64,000 nt of DNA from Neisseria dumasiana (GCF_022870885.1 NZ_CP091509.1:1-64000); one strand, 5' to 3'; positions 40,994 through 51,263 are shown, numbered from the stretch's first letter. Notes: generated from the letters alone by a model not told the origin. Program-made: numbers and translations.

Positions 40994-42223
40994 TTACCAT
41001 TCATAATTTTCTTTGTTCATGCGGCGGGTTGCCATTGCCGCCCCGAGCAGGAGGGTGCGTGTTAAACGCTCGGTGGCTTCGATCAGTAACCTTTCGCCTT
41101 CGTCGATCGCCCTTTCGAGACTCATCGGAATCGGCACGATAGAGGCAATGGCGTCAATACCGATATCGTAAACGTCTTGCGCGCCTTTACCCAATGTGCC
41201 GGCCAAAGCCACAACAGGCACGCCGATATTGCCTGCTCGCCATGCAATTTCGGCGGGTACTTTGCCGCGCGGTGTCTGAAAATCGATGGCACCTTCCGCC
41301 GTGATAACCAAATCGGCTTTTTTCAGCAGGCTGTTCAAATCGAAACCGGCCAAACCGGAGTCGAGCAGTGCTTCAAACCGCGAGACGAGTTGTGCGCCGA
41401 TAGCGGCCAAACCTGCGCCCAATCCGCCCGATGCGCCGGTGCCCGCACCTTTGAAAAAGTCTGTCGATTGGGCTTGCGGCAGGCAATATTGCGAAAGTTT
41501 TTCGGCCCAGTTGAGAAAGCCGCGTTCCAGTTCTTCGACCTGCGAAGGCGTGGCACCTTTTTGCGGGCCGAACACGCGTGCTACGCCGCGCTCGCCGGTG
41601 AGAATGTTGTGGGCGTTTAAAGCCATCACGATTTTAACTTTGCCGTCGCGTAGTGCGGGAGGCAGGCCGCTCATGTCGATTTTATCCACTTGGGCGAGAT
41701 GGCGGCCTCCGTAACCGCACTCTTGGCCGGAAGCATCGGTAATTTTAACGCCCAATGCCTGCAATGCGCCTAAGCCGCCGTCGCTGGTGCCCGAGTCGCC
41801 GCAACCTATCAGGATGGTGTGGATGTCGTGTTCCAACGCTGCCAAAATCAGCTCGCCTACGCCGTATGTAGTGGTAATGGTCGGGTCGCGCATGTCTCTC
41901 GGAACCAAGCGCAAACCTGCCGCGGCAGCCATTTCAACAACGGCCACGCCTTTGGAGTTGCCGCCCAATAAGGCAAAATGCGAGTCAACCGGTTCGCCGA
42001 CCGGGCCTACAACGGTTTGGTAAACCAATCTGCCGCCGGTGGATTCGGCCAACATGGCAGCGGTTCCTTCTCCGCCGTCGGGCATGGGGATGGCTTTGAT
42101 ATAAGCGCCGGGAATGGCACGGCGCACGCCTGCCGAGATGGCTTTGGCTACCGAGTTGGCATCTAGCGATTCTTTAAAGCCGGCCGGTGCAACCAGAATA
42201 TGTTGCGGGATGGATGTGTTCAT
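40994..42223 (-). CDS. Glycerate kinase (GlxK/GarK family)
   Basis: 409 residues, slightly longer than the usual 380. HILVAPAGFKESLDANSVA at the N-terminus, PMPDGGEGTA, LIGCGDSGTSDGGLGALQALG and GTGASGGLGAGL are family landmarks. Phosphorylates D-glycerate, most likely to 2-phosphoglycerate, feeding lower glycolysis. Last gene of a four-gene minus-strand operon with an SLC13 transporter 168 bases upstream, which suggests that the transporter imports glycerate or a precursor (inference). AGGAG is well placed before the start. The C-terminal 25 residues are variable in character. Confidence 0.9.
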   Translation of the reverse strand: MNTSIPQHILVAPAGFKESLDANSVAKAISAGVRRAIPGAYIKAIPMPDGGEGTAAMLAESTGGRLVYQTVVGPVGEPVDSHFALLGGNSKGVAVVEMAAAAGLRLVPRDMRDPTITTTYGVGELILAALEHDIHTILIGCGDSGTSDGGLGALQALGVKITDASGQECGYGGRHLAQVDKIDMSGLPPALRDGKVKIVMALNAHNILTGERGVARVFGPQKGATPSQVEELERGFLNWAEKLSQYCLPQAQSTDFFKGAGTGASGGLGAGLAAIGAQLVSRFEALLDSGLAGFDLNSLLKKADLVITAEGAIDFQTPRGKVPAEIAWRAGNIGVPVVALAGTLGKGAQDVYDIGIDAIASIVPIPMSLERAIDEGERLLIEATERLTRTLLLGAAMATRRMNKENYEW

Positions 42224-42391
42224 AAAATGTACTCCTCAGATAAATCGGATAAGTCCGCGGCCGTCTGAACAAGCCTGCCTGCATTCTGCGCGTATGGGCG
42301 TTTTCGGACGCTATCCGCAAATAAAATCATTACCCGTTAAACGAGCAACGGTTAAACATCCCCTTGTGAGCATAAATCGATCGTTTTTATT

Positions 42392-44026
42392 TTAGGGTTG
42401 AACAAACAGAGGCATTCCGATCATCGGCCAGATGAAGAATGTGAAAAGCAGAACAAGAATCACGCTGATAGGAGCGAGCCATGCACTCAACCGCAACAGG
42501 TCTTTGGCCGAATAAGTCGGCATATCTTCCAATTTTGCATAAAGCGCCATAGGCTTGGCCGAGCTGCTGAGTGTATGACAGAAGCCCGCAGCGGCTGTGG
42601 ATGCAAAGGCGGCTGCCACGGCGGAAACCCCTACTTCGGGCGCAAGCGATACCACAATCGGAATCAGCACTGCGGAGCGTGCCGAGCGTGATTGGATAAC
42701 TAGATGGGCAACGGTTGAAATCAACACGATCGTTACGGTAAACAATACGGCTGCCGTGGTGCCGGTGCTTTTTATCGAACCGAGCATACTGCCGGCCGCC
42801 CAAGCAGCCGATCCTGATGTAACCAACGCCGATCCCATCGCCAAAGTTGCCGCCATAAAAATCAGCAACGACCACGGTACCGATTTGAGTGCTTTGCCCA
42901 AGCTGACCACGCCGAGACTGTTGCTGCTCATAATCAGCCCGCCCGCCAGTGCGATAACGGCAGGGTGGATTCCATGCACGGGTTCCATACACCACATCAC
43001 GATAACAATGCCGACAAGCCAAGAAACTTTTACTTGCGCGGGTGTTAATTTGCCCTTGATGGGAATGGTGGTATGGCTTTGCAGGTCGTTGGCCGAAATA
43101 CTCAGCTGCATGGCCCTGTCTTTTTTGGATGTAAACAGCATCAGAATCAGCTCAACGCAGATCACGCTGGACACCACAGCCAACGGCAAGCCGTACAGCA
43201 TCCAGTTGGTAAAAGAAAACGAAGGAAAATCACTGGCGGCCAGAATCTGGCTGGTGATCAGATGTGCGCCCGCACCTAAGTACGAACCTACCGCCGAAAG
43301 CAGAATAACAGACGGAAACAGCAAAGCGAGCGATAAGACCAGCGACGGGCGGTTACGCAATACGGAAGCCAATGCCACGAACACAGGCATGGCCAGAGCC
43401 GCACGCCCCGATGTGGAGGGAACGGCAAAAGCCGTGGCGACCAATGCGGCACTGCTCAAATGCATTAACTGGCGGGCGTTTTGTGCGCCGGTAACGATAA
43501 ATGCAGCGGCGCGTGTGGCCAAGCCCGAGGATGTGATTCCGGCAGCAATCACAAAGGCACCGAGCAGCAGCCAAACCGTATCGTCTCCCAAGGTGTCGAA
43601 CAAGGCTTTTTCGGGCAGTACGCCCATGAAGACGAGCAAAATGGCTGCACCCAAAGCAACATAAGTGTCGTCGATGTTGGTGAAAATCCAAAACCACACC
43701 GCCATTGCAAACACCGACAGCGTTACCGCACCTTCTGTACTCAGCGCGTCTGCACCTCCGACACCTTCCACAGATATGCTTACCCACCAGATAATCATCA
43801 GCACGATAGCGGTAGCCGCAATCACGGCAACCAGATGTTTGCGGGTAAAGTCTTTTTTCAGCAGCGCCAAACGTTCAAAAAATGTCGGCTCCGCCTGTTG
43901 GCGTTCGGTATCTGATTTTTTTGTTTGACGCGCATCTTGTAGGTTTAGCGATGAACGGGTGCGGTAAAACACCGAATCCGATTGTTTGGGCGGCAAACCG
44001 CCCATGCCTGAATTGTTTTCACGCAT
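42392..44026 (-). CDS. SLC13/DASS-family anion transporter
   Basis: 544 residues. A cytoplasmic N-terminal extension of about 65 residues precedes some 12 hydrophobic segments. The first half contains GDDTVWLLLGAFVIAAGI and VPSTSGRAALAMPV (an SNT-like cation/substrate site), the second half TAAAGFCHTLSSSAKPMAL at the equivalent repeat position. The family carries dicarboxylates, sulfate or similar small anions with Na+ or H+. The start codon abuts the stop of the upstream kinase-like gene with no gap. Substrate unknown; glycerate-related by context only. Confidence 0.85.
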   Translation of the reverse strand: MRENNSGMGGLPPKQSDSVFYRTRSSLNLQDARQTKKSDTERQQAEPTFFERLALLKKDFTRKHLVAVIAATAIVLMIIWWVSISVEGVGGADALSTEGAVTLSVFAMAVWFWIFTNIDDTYVALGAAILLVFMGVLPEKALFDTLGDDTVWLLLGAFVIAAGITSSGLATRAAAFIVTGAQNARQLMHLSSAALVATAFAVPSTSGRAALAMPVFVALASVLRNRPSLVLSLALLFPSVILLSAVGSYLGAGAHLITSQILAASDFPSFSFTNWMLYGLPLAVVSSVICVELILMLFTSKKDRAMQLSISANDLQSHTTIPIKGKLTPAQVKVSWLVGIVIVMWCMEPVHGIHPAVIALAGGLIMSSNSLGVVSLGKALKSVPWSLLIFMAATLAMGSALVTSGSAAWAAGSMLGSIKSTGTTAAVLFTVTIVLISTVAHLVIQSRSARSAVLIPIVVSLAPEVGVSAVAAAFASTAAAGFCHTLSSSAKPMALYAKLEDMPTYSAKDLLRLSAWLAPISVILVLLFTFFIWPMIGMPLFVQP

Positions 44027-45526
44027 TTATTGCTCCTGCTGCATTGCTTCAATGGCTTTTGCCTGAACATTTTCCGCTTTACCTGCTTCAGAGAGGCGGG
44101 TAAGCGGGATGTCGATACCGAAAACCGTACCGCGTTCGGAGCCTGACTCCACCCACGCATAACCGCCGTGGGCATGTGCAAGCGCCTTAACCACTGCCAA
44201 ACCGATACCCATACGCGGGGCATCTGCATTACTCGGGTCATGTTTGTGGACAGCAGGTTCAAATACTGCGGCTACTGTTTCGTCGCTTAAGGGCAGTCCT
44301 TGGTTGACTATCCAAAAGCTGGCCATAGAATTGCCGTCGGGCAGGTGCCGGATAGAAGAACCCAGCTCGATGGCTTCGCCGGAATCATCGTGTTCGGTGG
44401 CATTGTGGGCAAGGTGGTGCATAGCCAGCAAAATACGTTGGGGATCCATAGGCACATGGATATTCGCTACCTCGGCCACTTCCCATTTGTGTGCAGGATA
44501 CATATCGCGTAACTGCTTGGCCAAACGGTAGGTCATGTCATCCAGTTTGGTTTTCTGATAATGCAGAAAATCAGGATTGCCACTCTCGAGCAGCAGTTCC
44601 AAGTTACGGCTCAGACGCCGCATATTCTCCAACATTTCTTTAAATAAAGGCGGTAAGGAAGAATCTGCCGGATATTGGCGTTCGAGATATTGCAAAGTAT
44701 GTGTATGCTCTTGTATTTGTTGAAGAACGGCATAGAGAATATGCTTTTGCTCAAGATGGGCGTTACCCAAGCGGTCAAGCATATTGTTTAGCGAACGTGC
44801 CAAACGGGAAAGCTCTTCCGTCCCTTCATCTTCCGGCAGGCGGGTATCTAAATTGAAAGCATCGATATTTTCGGAAAAACGGGTAAAACGCTTGATTGGC
44901 GCCAGAATCTGCCCGGCCACCAGCCAGGCGATTAATGCGGTCAACAGCAGGCCGCCCAACATAACACCGAATAAAATCAGCATATTGCGGTGAACGGCAT
45001 CAATATTGTTTTTCACAAACTGCGCAACCAATAAAACCCCTCTTTGGCCTTGGCCTTCGATCACGCTTTTACCCCAGCGCAATTGGCCGTCGGGCGTTCT
45101 TTCCAGACCTGAATTTTTGGGGCTGTCCAAAAGGGCATTTAATCGTTCGCGGTTGGCTGCTAAACGTTCGCCGGCATCGTTACCGGCGTTATCTACCACC
45201 AACACATCCGTGGGTGTAATGGCGATGAAGGCTTCTCCTCTGTCGGGTGTTTGGCGTTCGAGATAACGCTCCATCAAGCCGGTAATGGAAGAAAACGGCC
45301 TATGGGTACGGGGGTCGACAGCTTCTTTGGCAAAGGCATTAAATTCCTGCACTTCTTGGATAATCGCCATATTGGCTTCTACATGCACCTGCCGGATAAA
45401 AATCGAGCGTGCGGTTAAGATCAAAATCAAAATCATCAATGCAGTGGTCAGTAAAATCCATCCCACAATGCGCCAGCGCGCGGTAGAAGGCATTTCGAGC
45501 AGTTTTTTACGCTTGTTGTAATCCAT
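44027..45526 (-). CDS. Sensor histidine kinase-like membrane protein with degenerate H and G1 boxes
   Basis: 499 residues. TM1 about 20-40, a periplasmic domain 41-180, TM2 181-204, a HAMP-like segment about 205-255, a helical segment 256-315, and a HATPase domain 345-476. The G2 box GIGLAVVKALAHAHGG (440-455) is intact. The expected ASHELRTPL H box is replaced by QKHILYAVLQQIQEH (260-274), and the G1 box reads NQGLP instead of DxGxG. The N box is HLAHNATEH. No response regulator is adjacent. It is tightly linked to a transporter, so it may sense the same solute or regulate transport without phosphotransfer; this is speculation. Confidence 0.75.
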   Translation of the reverse strand: MDYNKRKKLLEMPSTARWRIVGWILLTTALMILILILTARSIFIRQVHVEANMAIIQEVQEFNAFAKEAVDPRTHRPFSSITGLMERYLERQTPDRGEAFIAITPTDVLVVDNAGNDAGERLAANRERLNALLDSPKNSGLERTPDGQLRWGKSVIEGQGQRGVLLVAQFVKNNIDAVHRNMLILFGVMLGGLLLTALIAWLVAGQILAPIKRFTRFSENIDAFNLDTRLPEDEGTEELSRLARSLNNMLDRLGNAHLEQKHILYAVLQQIQEHTHTLQYLERQYPADSSLPPLFKEMLENMRRLSRNLELLLESGNPDFLHYQKTKLDDMTYRLAKQLRDMYPAHKWEVAEVANIHVPMDPQRILLAMHHLAHNATEHDDSGEAIELGSSIRHLPDGNSMASFWIVNQGLPLSDETVAAVFEPAVHKHDPSNADAPRMGIGLAVVKALAHAHGGYAWVESGSERGTVFGIDIPLTRLSEAGKAENVQAKAIEAMQQEQ

Positions 45527-45579
45527 AGACTGACGGTCTTTCGATCGAAGGGTTGATAAGGTGCGGCGTATTTGTTTTT

Positions 45580-45846
45580 TTATTTTTTGTTCGGTGACGG
45601 ATTGGGGTTGTATTCACCTTCATCCAGAGGATTGATGTGTTTGACTGAGCGCGGAGTATAAAACGCCGGTACTTCCTGATCGGGCAACCGCTCGGCACGA
45701 ATGTGTTGACGGGTATTGAGCTTTACTTGCACTACTGAAGAAGGCAGCTTGGGCGGCTCAACCGTTCTGGTCATTTGCTGCGACAATAGGGCAATCGCAA
45801 TAGGAAGGCACAAAAGAAAACAGATAATTAATAAGCGTGAGAGCAT
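45580..45846 (-). CDS. Small membrane-anchored protein, first gene of the kinase-like/transporter operon
   Basis: 88 residues. A hydrophobic N-terminal segment (LLIICFLLCLPIAIALL) is an uncleaved signal anchor or signal peptide. A hydrophilic, Pro-rich tail of about 60 residues follows, with LPSSVVQVKLNTRQHIRAER and ending NPNPSPNKK. No family recognised. It ends 53 bases before the kinase-like gene and is on the same strand, so an accessory periplasmic role for that sensor is possible. Confidence 0.55.
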   Translation of the reverse strand: MLSRLLIICFLLCLPIAIALLSQQMTRTVEPPKLPSSVVQVKLNTRQHIRAERLPDQEVPAFYTPRSVKHINPLDEGEYNPNPSPNKK

Positions 45847-46444
45847 GATAGATAGTGAATTTGATATTAAATATAGAAATTATTATAGGTTTTCTGTGTG
45901 TTGCCATTTTTTATTTAATTTTAAATTAGGGTTAAAGTTAACGATGCAATGTTTTACAGTTATTCGTCATTATTTTGCCCTGTATTTATAGGATTTCTGC
46001 ATAAAAACATATTAACTTGAATGTTTTTTATATTAATTGCATAAATCGACCTAATAAATTCTTAAAATAATTTAAACGGTTTCTCAAAAGAAATTTGTTT
46101 GATTAAACTTATTTATTCTATTTCGATCTGTTTGTTTATTTGTTAATAAAAAGTTTGTCAGGCTGAAGAGCGGATGTGTTGTGTGGCAACCCGCAGAAAA
46201 CGTGTACGGGTAATTATGTAAATTCATGTTGTTATAAAAAGAATCATCCTGCATGTTTTGAGCTGTTGATGTGTGGAATATACTGCTTGCCAGCCCAAAT
46301 AAACTTTAGACGCTTAATCAAAATGTGTTGATTGGCTATACGCATCGAACTGCATCCATATTTTGCGGTTTTGCAGAGGTCTCAACAGCAATGCAAAATA
46401 AATTGTTTCTATACGTTTTCTTAATAAAAAATGTCGGATATATT
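45847..46444. other. AT-rich regulatory interval upstream of the kinase-like operon
   Basis: No gene is supported in about 600 bases. The half nearest the operon (45850-46150) is strongly AT-rich and must carry its promoter. A degenerate IS-like end, GCGGTTTTGCAGAGGTCTC, lies at 46365-46383, preceded by CGCATCGAACTGCATCCATA, shared with 9463-9503 and 56637-56679. Confidence 0.5.
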
Positions 46445-46498
46445 AAAACCCATTGAGGCCGTCTGAAAATGGTTTTTCAGACGGCCTCAATGGGTTTT
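46445..46498 (-). terminator. Terminator after glmS, 25-bp DUS-containing stem
   Basis: AAAACCCATTGAGGCCGTCT plus GAAAA pairs perfectly with its complement over 25 bp around a 4-base loop. It is 15 bases beyond the glmS stop and much longer than the DUS itself. Confidence 0.85.
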
Positions 46499-46512
46499 AA
46501 AGCGGTTAAATG

Positions 46513-48348
46513 TTATTCCACCGTAACCGATTTAGCCAGATTGCGCGGCTTATCTACATCGGTGCCGCGAGCAAGTGCGGCATGGTAAGACAAAAGTTGC
46601 ACCGGAATCGTATGAACAATCGGAGACAACACGCCGACATGGCGTGGGGTGCGGATAACGTGCACGCCTTGGTCTTCGTTGAAGTTGCTGTCGAGGTCGG
46701 TAAACACAAACAGTTCGCCGCCGCGCGCGCCGACTTCCTGCATGTTGGCTTTCACTTTGTCCAAAAGCATATCGTTGGGCGCAATCACCACCACCGGCAT
46801 GTTTTCATCCACCAAGGCCAGCGGGCCGTGCTTCAGTTCGCCGGCGGGGTAGGCTTCGGCATGGATATAGGTGATTTCTTTCAGCTTCAACGCACCTTCG
46901 AGCGCAATCGGGTAGTGAATGCCGCGGCCGAGGAACAATGCGCTGTTTTTAGAAGCGAATTTTTGTGCCCAAGCGGCAATCTGCGGCTCGAGATTCATCA
47001 CATGCTGGATGCTTCCGGGCAGTTGGCGCAGTTCTTCGGTGTAGCTGTGGGCTTGGGCATCAGAAACGTGGCCGCGCATTTTGCCCAAGGTAACGGCCAA
47101 GCCGAACAATACTACTAATTGAGTGGTAAAGGCTTTGGTGGACGCTACGCCGATTTCGGCACCGGCACGGGTGTACAGCACCAATTTGCTTTCGCGCGGC
47201 AGGGCGGATTCCATCACGTTGCAGATGGAAAGGCTGTGTTTGTGGCCGAGCGACTGGGCGTATTTCAAGGCTTCCATGGTGTCGAGGGTTTCGCCCGATT
47301 GGGAAATGGTAATCACCAGTTGTTTGGGGTTGGCGATTACGTCGCGGTAGCGGTATTCGCTGGCGATTTCGACATCGGTCGGCACTTTGGCGATGCTTTC
47401 CAGCCAATATTTGGCGGTTAATGCAGAATAATAAGATGTGCCGCAGGCCAAAATTTTAATGCTGTCGATTTCATTGAACACTTCGCGTGCTTTTTCGCCG
47501 AAGTTCTCCGGCTCGAAACCGCCTTCCAAAAACACTTCGGCAGTATCGGCAATCGCGCGCGGCTGCTCGTGGATTTCTTTCTGCATAAAATGGCTGTACG
47601 GGCCGAGTTCGAGCGAAGCCAGCGACAGTTCGGATACTTTCACTTTGCGCTCGGCGGGTGTGCCGTTTTTATCAATCAGTTTTTCTATGCCGTTGCTGCT
47701 CAAAAGAGCGATATCGCCGTCTTCAAGATAGGCGATGTTGCGGGTGAAAGCGATAACGGCGGAAACATCGGATGCGATAAAGGTTTCGTCTTCGCCGAAG
47801 GCCACCAAGAGCGGGCAGCCCATACGCGCCACTACCATGTGGTCGGTGTTGTCCTGCGCCATCACGGCAATGGCAAATGCACCGTGGAAGCGTTTGCAGG
47901 CGGCTTGTACCGAAGCGAACAAATCGCCGTTTTGCAGATATTCGTGGGTAACGCTGTGTGCAATCACTTCGGTGTCGGTTTGCGATTCAAACACATAGCC
48001 GAGTTTTTGCAGGCGGGCGCGTTCTTCTTCAAAGTTTTCGATGATGCCGTTGTGAACCACCGCAATCGTGCCGCTCGAAATATGGGGGTGGGCATTCGGT
48101 TCGGTAACGCCGCCGTGAGTGGCCCAGCGTGTATGGCCGATACCGATATGGCCGAACATGCCGCGCTCTTTGGCGGCTTCTTCCATCAGGGCGACGCGGC
48201 CGACACGGCGCACACGCTTGATTTTGTTGTCTGAATTGACGGCGATGCCCGAAGAGTCGTAACCCCGGTATTCGAGGCGTTTCAAGCCGTCGGTGAGAAA
48301 GTCCACTACATTGTGGTTGGCGCGGATGGCGCCGACGATACCGCACAT
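46513..48348 (-). CDS. glmS: Glutamine-fructose-6-phosphate aminotransferase
   Basis: 611 residues. MCGIVGAI places the catalytic Cys at position 2 of the N-terminal glutaminase domain; [12 protein letters not shown] follows. Two SIS sugar-isomerase domains occupy the C-terminal half ([17 protein letters not shown] and [17 protein letters not shown]). The C-terminus NLAKSVTVE is typical. It makes glucosamine-6-phosphate, the entry to peptidoglycan and LPS precursors, and works upstream of GlmU at 49896. No GlmS ribozyme is expected or seen. Confidence 0.96.
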   Translation of the reverse strand: MCGIVGAIRANHNVVDFLTDGLKRLEYRGYDSSGIAVNSDNKIKRVRRVGRVALMEEAAKERGMFGHIGIGHTRWATHGGVTEPNAHPHISSGTIAVVHNGIIENFEEERARLQKLGYVFESQTDTEVIAHSVTHEYLQNGDLFASVQAACKRFHGAFAIAVMAQDNTDHMVVARMGCPLLVAFGEDETFIASDVSAVIAFTRNIAYLEDGDIALLSSNGIEKLIDKNGTPAERKVKVSELSLASLELGPYSHFMQKEIHEQPRAIADTAEVFLEGGFEPENFGEKAREVFNEIDSIKILACGTSYYSALTAKYWLESIAKVPTDVEIASEYRYRDVIANPKQLVITISQSGETLDTMEALKYAQSLGHKHSLSICNVMESALPRESKLVLYTRAGAEIGVASTKAFTTQLVVLFGLAVTLGKMRGHVSDAQAHSYTEELRQLPGSIQHVMNLEPQIAAWAQKFASKNSALFLGRGIHYPIALEGALKLKEITYIHAEAYPAGELKHGPLALVDENMPVVVIAPNDMLLDKVKANMQEVGARGGELFVFTDLDSNFNEDQGVHVIRTPRHVGVLSPIVHTIPVQLLSYHAALARGTDVDKPRNLAKSVTVE

Positions 48349-48382
48349 AATTGTTCCTTAGTATCAAGTGGTTGATGAAAAA

Positions 48383-48409
48383 CATGCCGTCTGACTTTCA
48401 GACGGCATG
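48383..48409. terminator. AT-DUS inverted pair between the broken ORF and glmS
   Basis: CATGCCGTCTGA and TCAGACGGCATG with a 3-base loop. The dialect is ATGCCGTCTGA rather than the AGGCC form used elsewhere. Confidence 0.6.
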
Positions 48410-48435
48410 CGGGAGAAAGCACCGGTAAAAACCAT

Positions 48436-49020
48436 TCAAACGATTGGATAGGGTTCTGGCAGGATAGTTTGCTGTTTTTCGTATATATTTGAATATTCAT
48501 TAAAAATATTCTTATCCGATTGGTGCAGAGCTGCCGCATACTTGCTGAATATCCCATTATCTGTGCGGAAATCAATATCGGCAACAGAAATGTTCTCTCC
48601 GTTTTCTTTCAGCCCTGCCGTTTTAGTCCACCTAATCTGTGCATCAAAGGCAAGCAGACTAATCTATCTTAATCTTTTTTCATTTTCATATACTGCATAT
48701 ACCGTCTCCCGACTGCATGGTTTATCGGAATCGGTTAGGAAAGATAAAGTTGCAGCCCTACCCGTTTGGGTGTTGAACTTGGATATATCCAATCCTTTTT
48801 CCGTTCTGTTTATCCTGCGGTCGGCAGATAATGCTTCAGATGTAAAGGTTTTGCCATCGGCACCAAGGCATTGGCCATACAATAAAGGTATGGGAATTTG
48901 CCTTGGTGTCGGTAAATAATCCGGATAGCGGTTGCGGTGAAATAAAGAACCATAAAGGTGTAGATAGTTCCGGGTTGGTATGACTTGTAATTGATCATCA
49001 AAAGGATATTTTCTCCTCAT
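48436..49020 (-). pseudogene. Broken hypothetical ORF next to IS1016
   Basis: From ATG 49020 (MRRKYPFDDQ) the frame reads hydrophilic, protein-like sequence including ADGKTFTSEALSADRRINRT and stops at TAG 48664-48666. The same frame then resumes at once (ISLLAFDAQIRWTKTAGLKE) and continues to a TGA at 48436-48438 (ending EPYPIV). A single nonsense codon therefore appears to split one gene of about 195 codons. The IS end lies 9 bases upstream of the ATG, so the original start may also be lost. AT-rich; family unknown. A second frame (48810-49001) is also open, so a frameshift near the 5' end cannot be excluded. Confidence 0.5.
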
Positions 49021-49028
49021 TAAAATAA

Positions 49029-49741
49029 GGGGCTGAAGTAGATTAGCCCTAAACACCACACCAAAGCCGCAAAGTTTTTAACTGCTGCTTTGGTGTCCCG
49101 AAGTTAAAACGAAACTCACATTCTTTCAAGAACAGAGGAAAAGATTTTCGGTCAATTCCGTTGTATTTGCGCAAGACACGTTTCGCCTGATTCCAAAAAT
49201 TCTCAATGCCGTTGATATGGTTGTGTCGGTCGGCAAACTTTTTGCTGTGATTAATCCTGTGATGGTGAAAACCGCTGACATCCAACACGTCGTAACTGCT
49301 CAGGCAGTCCGTATAAACTACGCTATCAGGTGTAATTTTCCTTGTAATAACAGGAAATAAACTTTCCTTTCGGGCATTATTCACTACAACCGTATAAACC
49401 TTACCTCCACGTTTAAGGATACCGAAAACCACCACTTTACCTGCTGCTCCCCTACCGCGCTTTCCTTTACGCTTACCGCCGAAATAGCTCTCATCCAATT
49501 CTATAGTGCCCTCAAAAACCTGATCTGCTTCCAAAGCCAAATGATGGCTGATAACAAGACGGATTTTACGGTAGAAGAGAATAGCCGTATTGGGCTGAAT
49601 ACCCAAGATATCGGCAGCAGAACGTGCGGTTACCTCCAATACAAAATATTCAAGCAGTTTTCTTTGCAGACTCTTCTTTAACTTACAGTGGGTTATCTTC
49701 ATTTTGGCAGCCTATCATGACTGCTAATCTACGTCAGCCCC
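49029..49741 (-). mobile_element. IS1016-type insertion sequence (IS1595 family)
   Basis: Left end GGGGCTGAAGTAGATTAG (49029-49046) and right end CTAATCTACGTCAGCCCC (49724-49741) are inverted repeats with one mismatch. Length is 713 bp with a single transposase gene. No exact 8-bp target duplication is apparent. Confidence 0.9.
49049..49702 (-). CDS. IS1016-type transposase
   Basis: 217 residues, apparently intact. It begins MKITHCKLKKSLQRKLLEYF and contains the TARSAADILGIQPNTA helix-turn-helix region, the ISXO2-like DDE domain with ELDESYFGGKRKGKRGRGAA, VVYTDCLSSYDVL, and HINGIENFWNQAKRVLRKYN. IS1595-family transposases of this type occur in Neisseria and Haemophilus. Since ends and gene are intact, the copy may still be mobile. 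Confidence 0.92.
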   Translation of the reverse strand: MKITHCKLKKSLQRKLLEYFVLEVTARSAADILGIQPNTAILFYRKIRLVISHHLALEADQVFEGTIELDESYFGGKRKGKRGRGAAGKVVVFGILKRGGKVYTVVVNNARKESLFPVITRKITPDSVVYTDCLSSYDVLDVSGFHHHRINHSKKFADRHNHINGIENFWNQAKRVLRKYNGIDRKSFPLFLKECEFRFNFGTPKQQLKTLRLWCGV

Positions 49742-49815
49742 TTTATCAAACCGACTTGTGTCGGGCAACGGTTGAAAAAGGTAATATTTGTTGATGATTT
49801 TTTTCGGTGTGAAGA

Positions 49816-49860
49816 ACGGTAATGCCGTCTGAAAAGTTCATTTTCAGACGGCATTACCGT
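49816..49860 (-). terminator. DUS-pair terminator after glmU
   Basis: A 20-bp perfect stem (ACGGTAATGCCGTCTGAAAA and its complement) with a 5-base loop, 35 bases after the glmU stop. It uses ATGCCGTCTGAA on both arms. Confidence 0.8.
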
Positions 49861-49895
49861 AAGATTGTCATGCGGTTGGGATAGGTTTCCCGACT

Positions 49896-51263
49896 TTATT
49901 TTTCTTTTTTCTCCGGCCGTATCCAGCCTTCAATCACGGTTTGGCGGGCGCGGGCTAGGACGAGGGTGTTGTCTTCGCAGTTTTTGGTAATCGAGCTGCC
50001 TGCGCCGACGGTAACTTTGTTGCCCAGCTTAACCGGGGCCACGAGCACGACGTTGGAGCCGATGCGCACGTCGTCGCCGATATGGGTTTTGTGTTTGTTG
50101 ATGCCGTCGTAGTTGGCGGTGATGGTGCCTGCGCCGATATTGGTTTTGCCGCCGATTTCGGCATCGCCCAAGTAGGTAAGGTGGTTGGCTTTGCTGCCTT
50201 TGCCCATCACGGTGTTTTTCACTTCGACGAAGTTGCCGATATGCACTTCGGCATCGAGCTTGGCGTTGGGGCGCAAACGGGCGAACGGGCCGATGCGGGC
50301 ATCTTCGCCGACTTCGCAGCCTTCGAGGTGCGAGAAGGGGGCGATTTGGGTGCCGGAGGCGATTTTGGCGTTTTTGATGACGCAATGTGCGCCGATTTCT
50401 ACGTTGTCGCCCAATTCGACATCGCCTTCAATCACCACGTTTACATCAATCACGACATCTTGGCCGTGTTTCAGACGGCCTCTCAAATCGAAGCGGGCGG
50501 GGTCGCGCAGGGTAACGCCGGCTTTGAGCAAGGCTTGCGCCTGATTGTTTTGGAAAATGCGCTCCAATTCGGCAAGCTGCACTTTGTTGTTTACGCCGGC
50601 GGCCAAGTAAGAGGCGGAAACCTGCACGGGATGTACGGCGATGCCGTCTGAATTGGCCAGTGCAATCAGGTCGGTTAAGTAGTATTCGCCTTGGGCGTTG
50701 TTGCTGGAAAGGCTGTTCAGCCAGCCTTCGAGTTTGGCGTTGGGCAACACGAGAATGCCGGTGTTGGTTTCTTTTACGGCTTTTTGGGAGTCGTCGGCAT
50801 CTTTTTCTTCGACAATCGCCACCACTTTGCCGCCGTCGCGGATGATGCGGCCGTAGCCGGTGGGGTCGTCGAGCACGTCGGTCAGCAGGCCGACTTCGTT
50901 GCCGGCGGTATCCAACAGTTTTTGCAGGGTGTCTGCATCGGTGAGCGGCACGTCGCCGTAAAGCACCAGCGTGCGGCCTTCTTTAGGCAGGTGCGGCAAG
51001 GCCATTTTGACGGCGTGGCCGGTGCCGAGCTGTTCGGTTTGTTCCACCCAGTTCACATCGCGGTTGACCCGCGCCAAAACCTGCTCTTTGCCGTGGCCGA
51101 TAACGACGCTGATGCTTTGCGGATGAAGGCTGCTGGCAGTGTCGATAACGCGCTGAACCATCGGTTCGCCGCCGATTTCGTGCAACACTTTGGGAAGTTT
51201 GGAATACATGCGCGTGCCTTTGCCGGCTGCGAGAATGACGATGTGCAGGGAGGATGGGTTCAT
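49896..51263 (-). CDS. glmU: Bifunctional GlmU (GlcN-1-P acetyltransferase / UDP-GlcNAc pyrophosphorylase)
   Basis: 455 residues. The N-terminal nucleotidyltransferase has LAAGKGTRM, and [15 protein letters not shown] and LYGDVPL follow. From about residue 250 a left-handed beta-helix of hexapeptide repeats carries the acetyltransferase site ([20 protein letters not shown]). It makes UDP-N-acetylglucosamine in the cytoplasm. It is upstream of glmS on the same strand, but an IS1016 and a broken ORF now separate them. An intragenic DUS lies at about 50469-50480. Confidence 0.96.
   Translation of the reverse strand: MNPSSLHIVILAAGKGTRMYSKLPKVLHEIGGEPMVQRVIDTASSLHPQSISVVIGHGKEQVLARVNRDVNWVEQTEQLGTGHAVKMALPHLPKEGRTLVLYGDVPLTDADTLQKLLDTAGNEVGLLTDVLDDPTGYGRIIRDGGKVVAIVEEKDADDSQKAVKETNTGILVLPNAKLEGWLNSLSSNNAQGEYYLTDLIALANSDGIAVHPVQVSASYLAAGVNNKVQLAELERIFQNNQAQALLKAGVTLRDPARFDLRGRLKHGQDVVIDVNVVIEGDVELGDNVEIGAHCVIKNAKIASGTQIAPFSHLEGCEVGEDARIGPFARLRPNAKLDAEVHIGNFVEVKNTVMGKGSKANHLTYLGDAEIGGKTNIGAGTITANYDGINKHKTHIGDDVRIGSNVVLVAPVKLGNKVTVGAGSSITKNCEDNTLVLARARQTVIEGWIRPEKKEK

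Noticed and set aside
48542..48919. 125-codon open frame on the plus strand beside IS1016.
   Set aside because: Ser- and Leu-rich without a ribosome site; the minus strand gives more protein-like sequence on both sides of a single stop.
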